DNA of 64,000 nt from Aliagarivorans taiwanensis DSM 22990 (GTDB lineage Bacteria > Pseudomonadota > Gammaproteobacteria > Enterobacterales > Celerinatantimonadaceae), in NCBI RefSeq assembly GCF_000429505.1, contig NZ_AUBZ01000021.1:37953-101952 (forward strand), in the 5' to 3' direction. Within the stretch, counting starts at the first letter, position 1, and the number at the start of each line of letters is the position of its first letter. Below are positions 15,587-24,428 of this stretch, one piece after another. The translations under genes were made by a program, and so were the position numbers. The notes under the pieces were generated by a model. The model ran no database searches. It had not been told where the DNA came from and worked only from the letters and a program-made list of their open reading frames with translations.

Positions 15587-17443
15587 ATGAAACATCACAC
15601 CCTTTTCCACCCTCAGTCTGAGGTCACGCGCGTCCCCGGCGAATTTGGCGAGCAGTATCGGCTTACCCTATTAACCGCGCCTGAGCATCCCAGCGAACCA
15701 GCTATCAAGCAACTGTTTGTACGCGCAGAGCCGGACCATGAAGAGACCCTGTTTGCCATGAAGCGCCAAGGCAAGCGCAATGGCTGGGATGTTTGGCAAA
15801 CGACGATTCCGGTAGCACCGCATAGCCACCAAACCCTGTATTGCTTTAAGGCGCTGTTTGAAACCAGCCAAATCTATCTCCACGCAGCTGGGCAAAGCCC
15901 ACGCTTGCCGCAAAAGCATCAACAGTTTCGCATCAGCCAGTTCCAACCACCGGAGTGGGTTAAGCAGCAGGTGTTCTATCAGATCTTTCCAGAGCGCTTT
16001 CATAATGGCGATCCGAGCAACGACTACATTGAGAAGCACTACCCCTTCGAAAGTAACAAGCCAGTGGTTATCAAACAGTGGGGAGAGCCTGTAGCCGCCA
16101 GCCACGACGGCACCGGCGCCAGCGAGTTCTATGGCGGCGACCTTCCCGGCATTACCCAAAAGCTCGACTATTTGCAGGAGCTGGGCATCACCGGGATCTA
16201 CCTAAACCCAATTTTTCACTCTCCAAGCAACCACAAATACGATACCTTCGATTATCTGCAGGTTGACCCCTGTTTCGGTGGCAACCAAGCGCTGGTTGAG
16301 CTAAGTGCGGCGATGAAGCAGCGCGAGATGCGTTTGATGCTTGATGCCGTAGTCAACCACACCTCCAGCCAACACCCGTGGATCGACGTGCCGAAGAAAC
16401 TTGAAGGCGGAGCGTTTGACAATGCAGGCTCTGCCTATCGTGACTTCTACAACTTCTTTGATGACGGTAACTACTGGTCGTGGAAGGGCTGCGATACTCT
16501 GCCGAAGCTAAATTTCGCCAACACCGAGGTGCGCGATTATATCTACGCCAGCGAAAACTCAGTGCTAAAACACTGGTTGCGTCCGCCCTATTCCATCGAT
16601 GCCTGGCGCTTTGACGTTGTACATATGCTTGGCGAGACCACCAGTGCGGAAAACAACGGCTATTATGTCGCCCAGTTCCGCGACGCCATCAAACAAACTA
16701 ATCCAGACGCCTATATGATTGGCGAGCACTTCGCCGAGGCCACCCAGTGGCTACAAGGCGAGCAAGAAGACGGTGCCATGAACTACTATGGCTTCGCCCA
16801 TCCGGTGATTGCCTTCTTGCTTGGAAAAGATGTCCCTACTGCACACCCGGTAGATTTGTCAGCCGATGAGTTCGTTGCTTGGCTGGACCAAGCCGCCGCC
16901 AGCATTCCTTTTGCCAACCAACTTGCCCAGTACAACCTGCTGGATAGTCATGACACCGCGCGCTTTCTCTACCTGGCAGATGGCGATAAGCAAGCGCTTA
17001 AATTGGCCACCACCTTGCTACTCACCTACAAGGGCGTGCCGTCTATCTACTATGGCGATGAAGTGGGCCTAAGCGGTGGCTACGATCCGGATTGTCGTCG
17101 CTGCTTCCCGTGGGATGAAAGTGAGTGGGACCACGACTTGCTTAGCTACAACAAGCAGTTAATCGCCCTGCGCAAGCAACGGATCGAACTGCAGCAAGGC
17201 GACCTGTTCACCTTGTACACCGACCAAGATTGCTGGGCTTTTATGCGCTACCTCAACGGCCAGCATAGCGTCGTTGTGGTAAACCGCGGCGCCGCGCGCG
17301 ACCTACAGCTGCCGCTTGCCATGGTATCCGGTGATGAGCGCTATAGAGAGTTGTTTAGTGGGCAGGCCGTACAAGCTGAAAACGGCGCTCTAAGCCTTCG
17401 TATTGCTGAAAAAGCCAGCTTGGTGCTTAGCAGCGTTAGCTAG
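15587..17443 (+). CDS. malZ: Maltodextrin glucosidase (GH13), MalZ-like
   Basis: Cytoplasmic GH13 enzyme that removes glucose from the reducing end of maltodextrins. The start is the ATG at 15587 with GCGGGA upstream; the open frame before it only crosses the leader. An N-terminal beta domain covers residues 1-125. The catalytic barrel follows: QQVFYQIFPERFHNGDP, FYGGDLPGITQKLDYLQELG, LMLDAVVNHTS, the nucleophile region DAWRFDVVHMLGE, the acid/base in IGEHFAEATQWL, and LDSHDTARFL. The order and spacing follow E. coli MalZ (604 residues) closely; this one has 618. It shares an 8-base convergent overlap with rmuC. Neopullulanase-like specificity cannot be fully excluded. Confidence 0.9.
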   Translation: MKHHTLFHPQSEVTRVPGEFGEQYRLTLLTAPEHPSEPAIKQLFVRAEPDHEETLFAMKRQGKRNGWDVWQTTIPVAPHSHQTLYCFKALFETSQIYLHAAGQSPRLPQKHQQFRISQFQPPEWVKQQVFYQIFPERFHNGDPSNDYIEKHYPFESNKPVVIKQWGEPVAASHDGTGASEFYGGDLPGITQKLDYLQELGITGIYLNPIFHSPSNHKYDTFDYLQVDPCFGGNQALVELSAAMKQREMRLMLDAVVNHTSSQHPWIDVPKKLEGGAFDNAGSAYRDFYNFFDDGNYWSWKGCDTLPKLNFANTEVRDYIYASENSVLKHWLRPPYSIDAWRFDVVHMLGETTSAENNGYYVAQFRDAIKQTNPDAYMIGEHFAEATQWLQGEQEDGAMNYYGFAHPVIAFLLGKDVPTAHPVDLSADEFVAWLDQAAASIPFANQLAQYNLLDSHDTARFLYLADGDKQALKLATTLLLTYKGVPSIYYGDEVGLSGGYDPDCRRCFPWDESEWDHDLLSYNKQLIALRKQRIELQQGDLFTLYTDQDCWAFMRYLNGQHSVVVVNRGAARDLQLPLAMVSGDERYRELFSGQAVQAENGALSLRIAEKASLVLSSVS

Positions 17444-18884
17444 CCTCTTCATCGCTACTCTGATCATCACTAGTCAGAGAAGACTCAACCTTAGCAACGT
17501 CGCTCAATTGAGCGACGTTTTTGTTGGTGGGTACGTGCATCTCTTTAAGTAGCTCGGCTTGGCGCATCAAGTTGCCTCGCCCGGTGGAAAGCTTGCCTAG
17601 CGCAGCCTGATAGCTCTCCTGAGCCCGCTCCAACTGCTGCCCGTGAGATTGTAGGTCTTGAGTGAAGGCCGCAAACTTGTCGTAGAGCTTGCCGGCCCGG
17701 GCGGCGATCAGTTTGGCATTTTGCTGCTGGTACTCCATCTTCCACAGGTTGTTGATGGTGCGCAGCGCTACCATCAAGGAGCTGGGGCTGACCAGCAAGA
17801 TATTCGAGTCCAAGGCCAGGCTTACCAAGTCACCTTGGTGTTGAACGGCGGCGATATAGGCGCTTTCTATCGGCACAAACATCAGCACGTAATCCAAGCT
17901 CTGAATGCTATGTAGGGTTTGATAGTCTTTGCGGGCTAAGCCTTTGATGTGATTGCGCAGCGACAAACAGTGCTCGTCAAGCGCACTGGCAGCGCTAAGC
18001 GGATCCTCACTGTTGTAAAAACGCTCATAAGCGGTCAGGCTCACCTTGGAGTCCACTACCACCGATTTATCATCGGGAAGCTTCACCACCACATCAGGCT
18101 TGATCACCTTCCCTTGCTGATTATCGCCCACCACCTGGGTTTGATATTCAAAGCCCGGGCGCAGCCCAGCGTCTTGTAAGATGCGCTCCAACACCACCTC
18201 GCCCCAGTTGCCCTGCTGCTTGCTGTCGCCTTTAAGGGCACGGGTTAAGTTGTGTGCATCGTCACTCAGCTGCTGATTGAGTTTTTGCAGCTGCAGCAGC
18301 TGGTCACGCAGGGAGTGGCGCTGTTGCGCCTCATTCTGATGATTCTGCTGGATCTGCAGGCGAAAGCTCTGCAGCTGCTCTTTGAGCGGATCCAACAGGT
18401 GCTTCAGCCCTTGCTCACTTTGCTGCTGCAGATGCTGTTGCTTGCTCTCTAAGACTTTATTGGCCAAGGCTTCGAACTGTTGCTGAAGGCGCTGTTCGCC
18501 CTGCTCGAGCTGTTGAATGCGTTGCTGAGCGGTCTTCTCTTGCTCGCCGCTGACCGCCAACTGTTTTTCCAAGGCAATGATCTGTTGCTGCTGAGCTTGA
18601 GATTGCCGCTGAGTATCCGTCAACTGCTGGCGATACACCTGAAGCTGGGCGAGCTCTTGCTGCATTGCCGCACTTTGTTGCTGCTGGTGATGCAAGGCGT
18701 CGGTGGTTTGATCGAGCTCTTGCAGGGTCAGCTCTTTTTCCGTGTGCAGCGCAGCCAGTTGCTGCTGGGCTTCGCCTAGCTCGCGCTGCCTACGCTGTGA
18801 CAACACGACTAATGCTATCACTGCAACCAACAGCAACAACGCGCCAAAAACAACGAGGTAGAGAGAAGAAAGTGGAATATTCAC
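17436..18884 (-). CDS. rmuC: RmuC-family protein (DNA recombination/inversion limiting)
   Basis: RmuC limits inversion-type recombination at short inverted repeats and carries a predicted PD-(D/E)XK nuclease-like core. The N-terminus has one membrane segment (SLYLVVFGALLLLVAVIALV), then about 170 residues of Gln-rich coiled coil. The conserved core follows: KGDSKQQGNWGEVVLERIL, DVVVKLPDDKSVVVDSKVSL, FVPIESAYIAAV and ILLVSPSSLMVALRTI. The start is GTG at 18884; an ATG upstream is out of frame. At 482 residues it matches E. coli RmuC (475). Its stop overlaps the malZ stop on the other strand by 8 bases. Confidence 0.93.
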   Translation of the reverse strand: MNIPLSSLYLVVFGALLLLVAVIALVVLSQRRQRELGEAQQQLAALHTEKELTLQELDQTTDALHHQQQQSAAMQQELAQLQVYRQQLTDTQRQSQAQQQQIIALEKQLAVSGEQEKTAQQRIQQLEQGEQRLQQQFEALANKVLESKQQHLQQQSEQGLKHLLDPLKEQLQSFRLQIQQNHQNEAQQRHSLRDQLLQLQKLNQQLSDDAHNLTRALKGDSKQQGNWGEVVLERILQDAGLRPGFEYQTQVVGDNQQGKVIKPDVVVKLPDDKSVVVDSKVSLTAYERFYNSEDPLSAASALDEHCLSLRNHIKGLARKDYQTLHSIQSLDYVLMFVPIESAYIAAVQHQGDLVSLALDSNILLVSPSSLMVALRTINNLWKMEYQQQNAKLIAARAGKLYDKFAAFTQDLQSHGQQLERAQESYQAALGKLSTGRGNLMRQAELLKEMHVPTNKNVAQLSDVAKVESSLTSDDQSSDEEAS

Positions 18885-18995
18885 GCAGCGGCCATTGCAG
18901 TTAATCTAACTTGCTAGCTATTATGCACAATGACCACAATACCTGCCAAACTCAACGCAGTTAACACATTGAAAATTAGACGATAAGGTTAATAA

Positions 18996-19283
18996 ATGGG
19001 CATTTTCTCTTCGATTAAAGCACTGTTCGCGGGTGGCCAGTCTGCCGCTTCCTCTCACCCAGCAGAAAATTACCAGGGCTTTAGCATTCAACCGACTCCG
19101 CAGCGCGCCAATGGCCAGTATCGTGTCGCTGCGCTAATCAGCAAGACCATTGATGGCGAATTAAAAGAACATCAGTTTATCCGCTCAGACACCTGTGGCA
19201 GTGAAAGTGACGCCGCAGAGCTGGCGCTTAACAAATGCCGGATGTTTATCGACCAGCAAGGCGAGAAAATCTTTGAGAACTAA
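18996..19283 (+). CDS. HlyU-family protein (PF10115 type)
   Basis: A 95-residue protein matching the small PF10115 family annotated as HlyU: the N-terminal MGIFSSIKALF, then ENYQGFSIQPTPQ, GQYRVAALISK, EHQFIRSDTC and a C-terminal MFIDQQGEKIF. The name is potentially misleading, because the well-studied Vibrio HlyU regulator is an ArsR-type winged helix and this protein shows no such domain. Its function is not known. It stands alone on the plus strand between rmuC (divergent) and cnoX, 61 bases upstream of cnoX, so co-transcription with cnoX is possible. Confidence 0.8.
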   Translation: MGIFSSIKALFAGGQSAASSHPAENYQGFSIQPTPQRANGQYRVAALISKTIDGELKEHQFIRSDTCGSESDAAELALNKCRMFIDQQGEKIFEN

Positions 19284-19344
19284 TGGTTGAAAACCAGCTG
19301 CATCGCCGCCATTACTAGTTCAAACGCATACCCAGAGCGAAAAC

Positions 19345-20187
19345 ATGTTTACAGAGATTACCTTTGAAAATGCCCAACAGGCTCTGATTGAAAGCTCCCT
19401 CAATCAAACCGTTGTGGTTCAATTTTATTCCCCTTCCAGCCCGGCTTGTGAGCCTATCTCCCAGCAACTGGCTGCGCTGGCACAGCAATACCCAGGGCAA
19501 TTCGCACTCACCCGTCTAAACATGGACGAGTTGGCGCCACTTGCTGCGCAGCTTGGGGTTGGCCAAGCTCCGGCCATCCTGATTTTGCAGCAAGGCCGCC
19601 CGGTAGATGGCACCAACGATTTTTCACAAGCCACCGCCGTGAGCGACTTGATTGCCCGTCACCTGCCTAAGCCTGAAGATCTTGCGCTCACCGCAGCCCT
19701 TGGCGAGCTAGAGCAAGGTAACGTTGAGGCAGCGCTCACCGCCGCTCGCGACGCCTATTCCATCGACCAGCAGCGCAGCGACATTAAGTTTGCGCTGATC
19801 CGCGCGTTGCTTGAGAACCGCAAGGCTGAAGAGGCCGAGCAGCTTCTTGATAGCCTGCCGCTGGAAGACCAACAGGCTGACTATCAGGCACTGCGTAGCC
19901 AATTGGAGCTGCTGCAAGCCGCCGCCGATAGCCCTGAGATCCGTGCCCTAGAAGAGCAGCTTGCTGCCGCACCTGACAACCTGCAGCTTCGCCTCGATTT
20001 GGCGATTCAATATTCGCAAAATGGCCGCAACGAAGAGGCGCTGGAATCGCTGTTTAGCATGCTAAAGCAGAATCTTGACGTTCTCGATGGCCAAGTGAAG
20101 AAGCATTTCTTGGATATGTTGGTGACCTTGAACGGCGAGGCTATTGCCTCAACCTACCGCCGCCAATACTACTCCTTGCTTTACTAA
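19345..20187 (+). CDS. cnoX: CnoX (YbbN) chaperedoxin
   Basis: E. coli CnoX protects proteins from over-oxidation by hypochlorous acid and hands them to DnaK and GroEL. The N-terminal thioredoxin fold covers residues 1-110; the usual CxxC is replaced by SPAC (SPSSPACEPISQQL, near residues 30-35), similar to the redox-weak SxxC of E. coli YbbN. From residue 113 on it is all helical with TPR-like repeats (QGNVEAALTAARDAY, ENRKAEEAEQLLDSLP, YSQNGRNEEALESLF). It ends RRQYYSLLY, typical of the family. The length of 280 is close to E. coli (284). A strong terminator follows 25 bases after the stop. Confidence 0.93.
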   Translation: MFTEITFENAQQALIESSLNQTVVVQFYSPSSPACEPISQQLAALAQQYPGQFALTRLNMDELAPLAAQLGVGQAPAILILQQGRPVDGTNDFSQATAVSDLIARHLPKPEDLALTAALGELEQGNVEAALTAARDAYSIDQQRSDIKFALIRALLENRKAEEAEQLLDSLPLEDQQADYQALRSQLELLQAAADSPEIRALEEQLAAAPDNLQLRLDLAIQYSQNGRNEEALESLFSMLKQNLDVLDGQVKKHFLDMLVTLNGEAIASTYRRQYYSLLY

Positions 20188-20212
20188 GTTCGCTAAGGCC
20201 GCATTCGATATC

Positions 20213-20241
20213 AAGAGCAAGCCGCAGAGCTTGCTCTTTTT
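20213..20241 (+). terminator. Terminator after cnoX
   Basis: AAGAGCAAGC-CGCAGA-GCTTGCTCTT, a 10-bp perfect stem ending in TTTTT. Confidence 0.9.
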
Positions 20242-20255
20242 CGTTATGAGCCCGC

Positions 20256-21521
20256 TTACTTTTGCGCCATCAAGGCAATGATCGCCTTATCGCTGTAGCG
20301 CATGGCATCCCGAGATAACTCGCCAAGGCGCTGGATACTTTCATCGACGCAGTCCTCAACAATCCCCTGCTCTGCTCCGATCTGACTACCACCCAAGGCC
20401 ATCATCGCCGCTTTTACCGCTGCGCTGGCACCGGTAGACACTTTGAGTGCGCAGCCAGGCTTGGCACCGTCACAAAAGATCCCTGAGACATCGCCAATCA
20501 TCAGTTGAATCGCCTGCTCGATTTGCTGATTGGACCCACCCATCAGCCAACACAGTGCCGCAGCGCTGCCCATAGCAGCAGTGGTTCCCGCGCACAGCGC
20601 CGAAAGCTTGTCTTGAAAAGACTTAATGTAAATCGCACACAGGTGACTGATGGCTAGAGCCCGCAGTAGCTTTGCTTGCTCCACATTGACAATCTGCGCA
20701 TAGGCTAGCACCGGCATGGTGGCAGCAATGCCTTGATTGCCGCTGCCCGAGTTAGACATTGCGGCCAGCGGCGCGCCGCCCATTCGAGCATCGGATGCCG
20801 CGGCGGTTAGACGTACTACGCGGTTAAGCACATCGTCGGCTAACAATCCGCTGTCGACCTGCGCCTGTAAACTGCGCCCTACCGACAGGCCATAGTGGCC
20901 GGTAAGGCCGGCATCAGCCAGCTTAAGATTGAGTGTGGCGGCTTGGCGCAGCGCGTCGAGTTCTGCGACATCGACGCTGCTGGCGTAGCCGACGATCTGG
21001 GAAATTGAGATATCACTCGCGGCACGTTCGGCCTTCGACGTTTCATCTAGGGCGCTATGTAGCAGCTCACCAGCGACCTTCACTGAGCTGAACCGGCAAT
21101 GACTACCGCTGATCACCACTTCCACAGGCTTGTCCGCTTCAACAATAAGCCGGGTATAAAGAGGATCGTCTGATTCCACCAATGAGATAGTCACCCAGCC
21201 GGATTCGACCAACTTAGCTGCCTGCTCAAGTGCTGCGTCGTTGATACCATGCAGCACCTCTAGCCCGGCATCGGCATCGCCGCAGCACCAGCCCAACGCC
21301 GTGGCAATCTCCAGCCCACAGCGACCGGTTCCGGGGACGACAACCCCTTTGGCGTTCTTATAAAGGTTGTGGCTTACTTCAAGATGAACACTCGCAGGAT
21401 GCGTACTCGCATAACGCTTGGCCTTGGCTGCCACCAGGGCCGCGGTTAACGGCTCGGTACAGCCAGTAGCGGGTTTGACCCGTTGATTAATCAGTTGAGT
21501 ATAGGGATGTAACTGTGCCAT
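20256..21521 (-). CDS. cyuA: L-cysteine desulfidase family protein (CyuA/YhaM)
   Basis: Member of the UPF0597/SDH-alpha family to which E. coli CyuA (YhaM) belongs. CyuA is a probable [4Fe-4S] enzyme that degrades L-cysteine to pyruvate, ammonia and sulfide. The signature VKPATGCTEPLTAALVAAKA supplies one cluster cysteine. Further cysteines lie in GTGRCGLEIA, AALCWLMGG and FCDGAKPGCALKVSTGAS. The start is the ATG at 21521, with AAGAGG six bases upstream; an in-frame GTG two codons earlier touches that sequence. At 421 residues it is near the 436 of E. coli. No cysteine transporter gene is adjacent. L-serine dehydratase-like activity is an alternative. Confidence 0.85.
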   Translation of the reverse strand: MAQLHPYTQLINQRVKPATGCTEPLTAALVAAKAKRYASTHPASVHLEVSHNLYKNAKGVVVPGTGRCGLEIATALGWCCGDADAGLEVLHGINDAALEQAAKLVESGWVTISLVESDDPLYTRLIVEADKPVEVVISGSHCRFSSVKVAGELLHSALDETSKAERAASDISISQIVGYASSVDVAELDALRQAATLNLKLADAGLTGHYGLSVGRSLQAQVDSGLLADDVLNRVVRLTAAASDARMGGAPLAAMSNSGSGNQGIAATMPVLAYAQIVNVEQAKLLRALAISHLCAIYIKSFQDKLSALCAGTTAAMGSAAALCWLMGGSNQQIEQAIQLMIGDVSGIFCDGAKPGCALKVSTGASAAVKAAMMALGGSQIGAEQGIVEDCVDESIQRLGELSRDAMRYSDKAIIALMAQK

Positions 21522-21638
21522 ACGCACCTCTTGCTAAGCCTTTGATTTAGCTTAGAAGAAGCACTACAGCACAGTTTTGCGAAATTCTGACTAGTTATCA
21601 GAGGAAAGAGAAATATCTTCTACAATAAGGCTCATTAA

Positions 21639-21651
21639 TGAAACGTTTTCA
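21639..21651. promoter_or_regulatory. Near-palindrome upstream of cyuA
   Basis: TGAAACGTTTTCA, one base short of a perfect LacI/PurR-type palindrome, lies about 120 bases upstream of the cyuA start and just after the cobO stop. Possible operator; low certainty. Confidence 0.25.
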
Positions 21652-21664
21652 CTCTATAGGGCGA

Positions 21665-22261
21665 TTACCAGTCAATCCCTTTGCGCGCCTTGATGCCGCT
21701 CTCGAAAGCATGCTTAACACTCTTCACCTCAGACACCGTATCGGCTATCTCAAGCACTGACCGATGACAGGCGCGACCCGTAACGATAACACTTTGCTCC
21801 TTAGGCCGGTTTTGGATGGCGTTCACCACTTCCTCCACAGGCAAATAATGGTAGCTCAGCATGTAGGTCAGCTCATCGAGCACAATAAGGTCTATAGACG
21901 GGTCAGAAAACCATGGCAGCGCTTGCTGCCAAACGCGCTGTGCCGCATCGATATCGGCCTGCTTGTCTTGAGTGTCCCAAGTAAACCCAGTGGCCATCAC
22001 CGCAAATTCCACCCCGTGTTGCTCTAGGATATTACGCTCACCGCAATCCCACGTACCTTTAATAAATTGAGCGACTTTGACGTGCTGCCCATGCCCCACC
22101 GCGCGCACTGCGCAGCCATAGGCGGAGCTTGATTTGCCCTTACCATTACCGGTTAATACCAGCACGATACCGCGCTCCTCGCTCGCCTTTTCAACCTTTG
22201 CATCAACACTCTCTTTTAGGCGTTGTTGGCGCTGCTGATGGCGTTGTTGATTGTTTGCCAT
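21665..22261 (-). CDS. cobO: Corrinoid adenosyltransferase
   Basis: Transfers the 5-prime-deoxyadenosyl group of ATP to cob(I)alamin (BtuR/CobA/CobO family). It has an N-terminal basic, Gln-rich extension, then the P-loop LTGNGKGKSSSAYG near residue 37, VKVAQFIKGTWDCGE, LIVLDELTYMLSYHYL (Walker-B-like) and the C-terminal EVKSVKHAFESGIKARKGID. At 198 residues it matches the family. The ribosome-binding site is unusually strong (AGGAGGAG directly upstream). It stands alone: no other cobalamin synthesis gene and no obvious cobalamin riboswitch were seen nearby, which suggests salvage of imported corrinoids. The E. coli name is btuR. Confidence 0.93.
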   Translation of the reverse strand: MANNQQRHQQRQQRLKESVDAKVEKASEERGIVLVLTGNGKGKSSSAYGCAVRAVGHGQHVKVAQFIKGTWDCGERNILEQHGVEFAVMATGFTWDTQDKQADIDAAQRVWQQALPWFSDPSIDLIVLDELTYMLSYHYLPVEEVVNAIQNRPKEQSVIVTGRACHRSVLEIADTVSEVKSVKHAFESGIKARKGIDW

Positions 22262-22327
22262 ACTCCTCCTTTATCATCGGCAATTGCTTGTGTATAGTTC
22301 AGGCCAAGGCCTACATTGATTGAAAAT

Positions 22328-24250
22328 ATGTTTAAAGACAACCCTCTTCTCGCCCAGCTCAAAGAGCAGATCCGCGAGACCATCCCCACCATTGAAGGTA
22401 CGGTCAAAGCCACAGAGAAAGGCTACGGCTTCCTACAGATTGACAGTAAAACCAGCTACTTTATTGCGCCGCCCGACATGCGCAAGCTGATGCATGGCGA
22501 CAAGATCAGCGCCGCACTCAGAGAGAACAATGGTAAGCAATCTGCCGAGCCAGAAAAGCTGGTAGAAGGTGCGGTTAGCCGTTTTATTGCTCAAGTCGAG
22601 TTCAAGGATAAACGCACCAAACTGCGTGTTGATCACCCGCTGATCAATCAGTTGATCTCTGCCCGAGTCAAGAAAAACGCCGGATTCTCGATCAAAGAGC
22701 ACGACTGGGTAGTAGCAGAGTTACGTCAACATGCCTTGGAAAAGGGTCACTTTAACGCTGAGATCACCGATTTTGTCGCCCATAGCGACGACCCCTTCGC
22801 CCGTTGGAAAGCAACCACCGCGCATCACCAGTTGGCGTGGAACGAGCCGGATGATCAATTCGAGTTCAGCGATCAGTCTGAGCAAAGCCGCAGTAATCTG
22901 AGCGACAAAGTCTTCTTCACCATCGATGGCCAATCAACCTTGGATATGGACGATGCCATCTGCGTAGAGAAAACCGAAAGCGGTTGGAACCTGCTAGTTG
23001 CCATCGCCGATCCATCGGCCTATATCACCCCCGAGCACCCGCTAGAGCAAGAAGCGAAAACTCGCGCCTTTACCCTGTACTTGCCCGCCCGCACGGTACC
23101 GATGATGCCAAGTGCCCTGGCCAACGAGTTGTGCTCACTCAAACAGCAGCAGCAAAAGCTTGCGCTGGTTTGTCACATGTCGGTGAGTGACAGTGGTGAA
23201 CTCGGCAATGACTATCGCTTCGAACTAGCAACCATCGAATCAAAGCATCGCCTAAGCTACGACGAGGTTTCGAATTACCTTGAACAAGGAGAAGGCGAAT
23301 TCAAGCCAGCGCTCAGCGAGGCACTTAAGCAGCTCAATACCCTGTCAGAGCAGCGCTATAGCTGGCGCGCTGAAAACACCACCGTGTTTGGCGATCAGGC
23401 AGACTACGAGTTCGACCTCGACCAACAAGGCAAGGTTATCGATATCCACCGCAAGCCACGCCGCGCCGCCAATCGTATGGTTGAAGAGTCAATGGTAGCC
23501 GCCAACGTTATTGCTGGTCGCTTCCTGGCGCGCCAACTTGGCTTTGGGGTGTTCTCGGCCCACGCCGGCTTTAAGCAGGACAAACTCGATCAAGTGGTTG
23601 AAGCCTTGAACCACTTTGAATACAGCTACAGCAAAGAGCAGCTCTCGACCTTAGAAGGCTTTTGCCAACTGCGCCGCGAAATTGCCTCTCGTGGCCCAGC
23701 CAAGCTCGATGGCCTACTTAAACGTTTTTACACCTTCAGCGAGTATGCCGATCTACCACTGCCCCACTTCGGCTTGGGCGAAGAGCTCTACGCAACCTGG
23801 ACGTCACCGATCCGCAAATACAGCGACTTGCTCAACCACCGCTTGATCAAAGCCGTGTTAGCCGAGCAGCAACCAGACAATCCCTTGAGTGATAGTCTGA
23901 CTGCACACCTTGGTGAGGCGCGCAAGAAGCACAAGTTTGCCGAGCGCGATATGGCGGACTACTTATACTGCCAGTACTTTAACGAGCAAGATCGCGAGCA
24001 AACGCTGGAAGCCGTTATCACTTCAGTGACCCGCGGTGGTCTGAAGGTACGTTTGGTTGAATCTGGCGCATCTGCGTTTATCGCCAAACAGGCGCTTTGC
24101 AAGAAAGAGGACAAGCCGGAGTTTAACTCTGAGCTAGGCTTCTTCGCCAACGGTGAGGTGCGTTACGAGCTGCAGCAAAGCCTGCAAGTTAAGGTGGCTA
24201 GCGTCAACGTGCAAAACAAGTCGATTGCCGTAAAGCCGGTGACTGACTAA
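22328..24250 (+). CDS. rnb: Exoribonuclease II
   Basis: Processive 3-prime to 5-prime hydrolytic exoribonuclease. The start is the ATG at 22328 (MFKDNPLLAQLKEQI), which aligns with the E. coli start; the TTG four codons earlier is rejected. Domains in order are a cold-shock domain (GTVKATEKGYGFLQID), the second CSD region, the RNB catalytic domain with the acidic cluster TIDGQSTLDMDDAICVEKT near residue 205 and YATWTSPIRKYSDLLNHRLI near residue 498, and an S1 domain at the C-terminus. It is 640 residues long (644 in E. coli). Its promoter may use TATAGT at 22293-22298. A terminator follows. Confidence 0.96.
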   Translation: MFKDNPLLAQLKEQIRETIPTIEGTVKATEKGYGFLQIDSKTSYFIAPPDMRKLMHGDKISAALRENNGKQSAEPEKLVEGAVSRFIAQVEFKDKRTKLRVDHPLINQLISARVKKNAGFSIKEHDWVVAELRQHALEKGHFNAEITDFVAHSDDPFARWKATTAHHQLAWNEPDDQFEFSDQSEQSRSNLSDKVFFTIDGQSTLDMDDAICVEKTESGWNLLVAIADPSAYITPEHPLEQEAKTRAFTLYLPARTVPMMPSALANELCSLKQQQQKLALVCHMSVSDSGELGNDYRFELATIESKHRLSYDEVSNYLEQGEGEFKPALSEALKQLNTLSEQRYSWRAENTTVFGDQADYEFDLDQQGKVIDIHRKPRRAANRMVEESMVAANVIAGRFLARQLGFGVFSAHAGFKQDKLDQVVEALNHFEYSYSKEQLSTLEGFCQLRREIASRGPAKLDGLLKRFYTFSEYADLPLPHFGLGEELYATWTSPIRKYSDLLNHRLIKAVLAEQQPDNPLSDSLTAHLGEARKKHKFAERDMADYLYCQYFNEQDREQTLEAVITSVTRGGLKVRLVESGASAFIAKQALCKKEDKPEFNSELGFFANGEVRYELQQSLQVKVASVNVQNKSIAVKPVTD

Positions 24251-24271
24251 TCATCATTGCAGACACTGATA

Positions 24272-24299
24272 GAAGGCCTCCAGACGGAGGCCTTCTTTT
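24272..24299 (+). terminator. Terminator after rnb
   Basis: GAAGGCCTCC-AGAC-GGAGGCCTTC, a perfect 10-bp stem followed by TTTT. Confidence 0.88.
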
Positions 24300-24380
24300 G
24301 TATCGAGTACTCTCCCCACAATAGCGGTTATACATTCATCCCTGTTTGCCAGCGGCGAGCCCGGCTGTTACTGCAGAACC

Positions 24381-24407
24381 AAAAAAGCCACCTCAAGAGG
24401 TGGCTTT
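24381..24407 (-). terminator. Terminator of the GPH symporter gene
   Basis: On the minus strand AAAGCCACCT-CTTG-AGGTGGCTTT, a 10-bp stem ending in TTTTTT, 22 bases after the stop codon. Confidence 0.88.
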
Positions 24408-24428
24408 GGTTAGATAACCCGTTAGTGA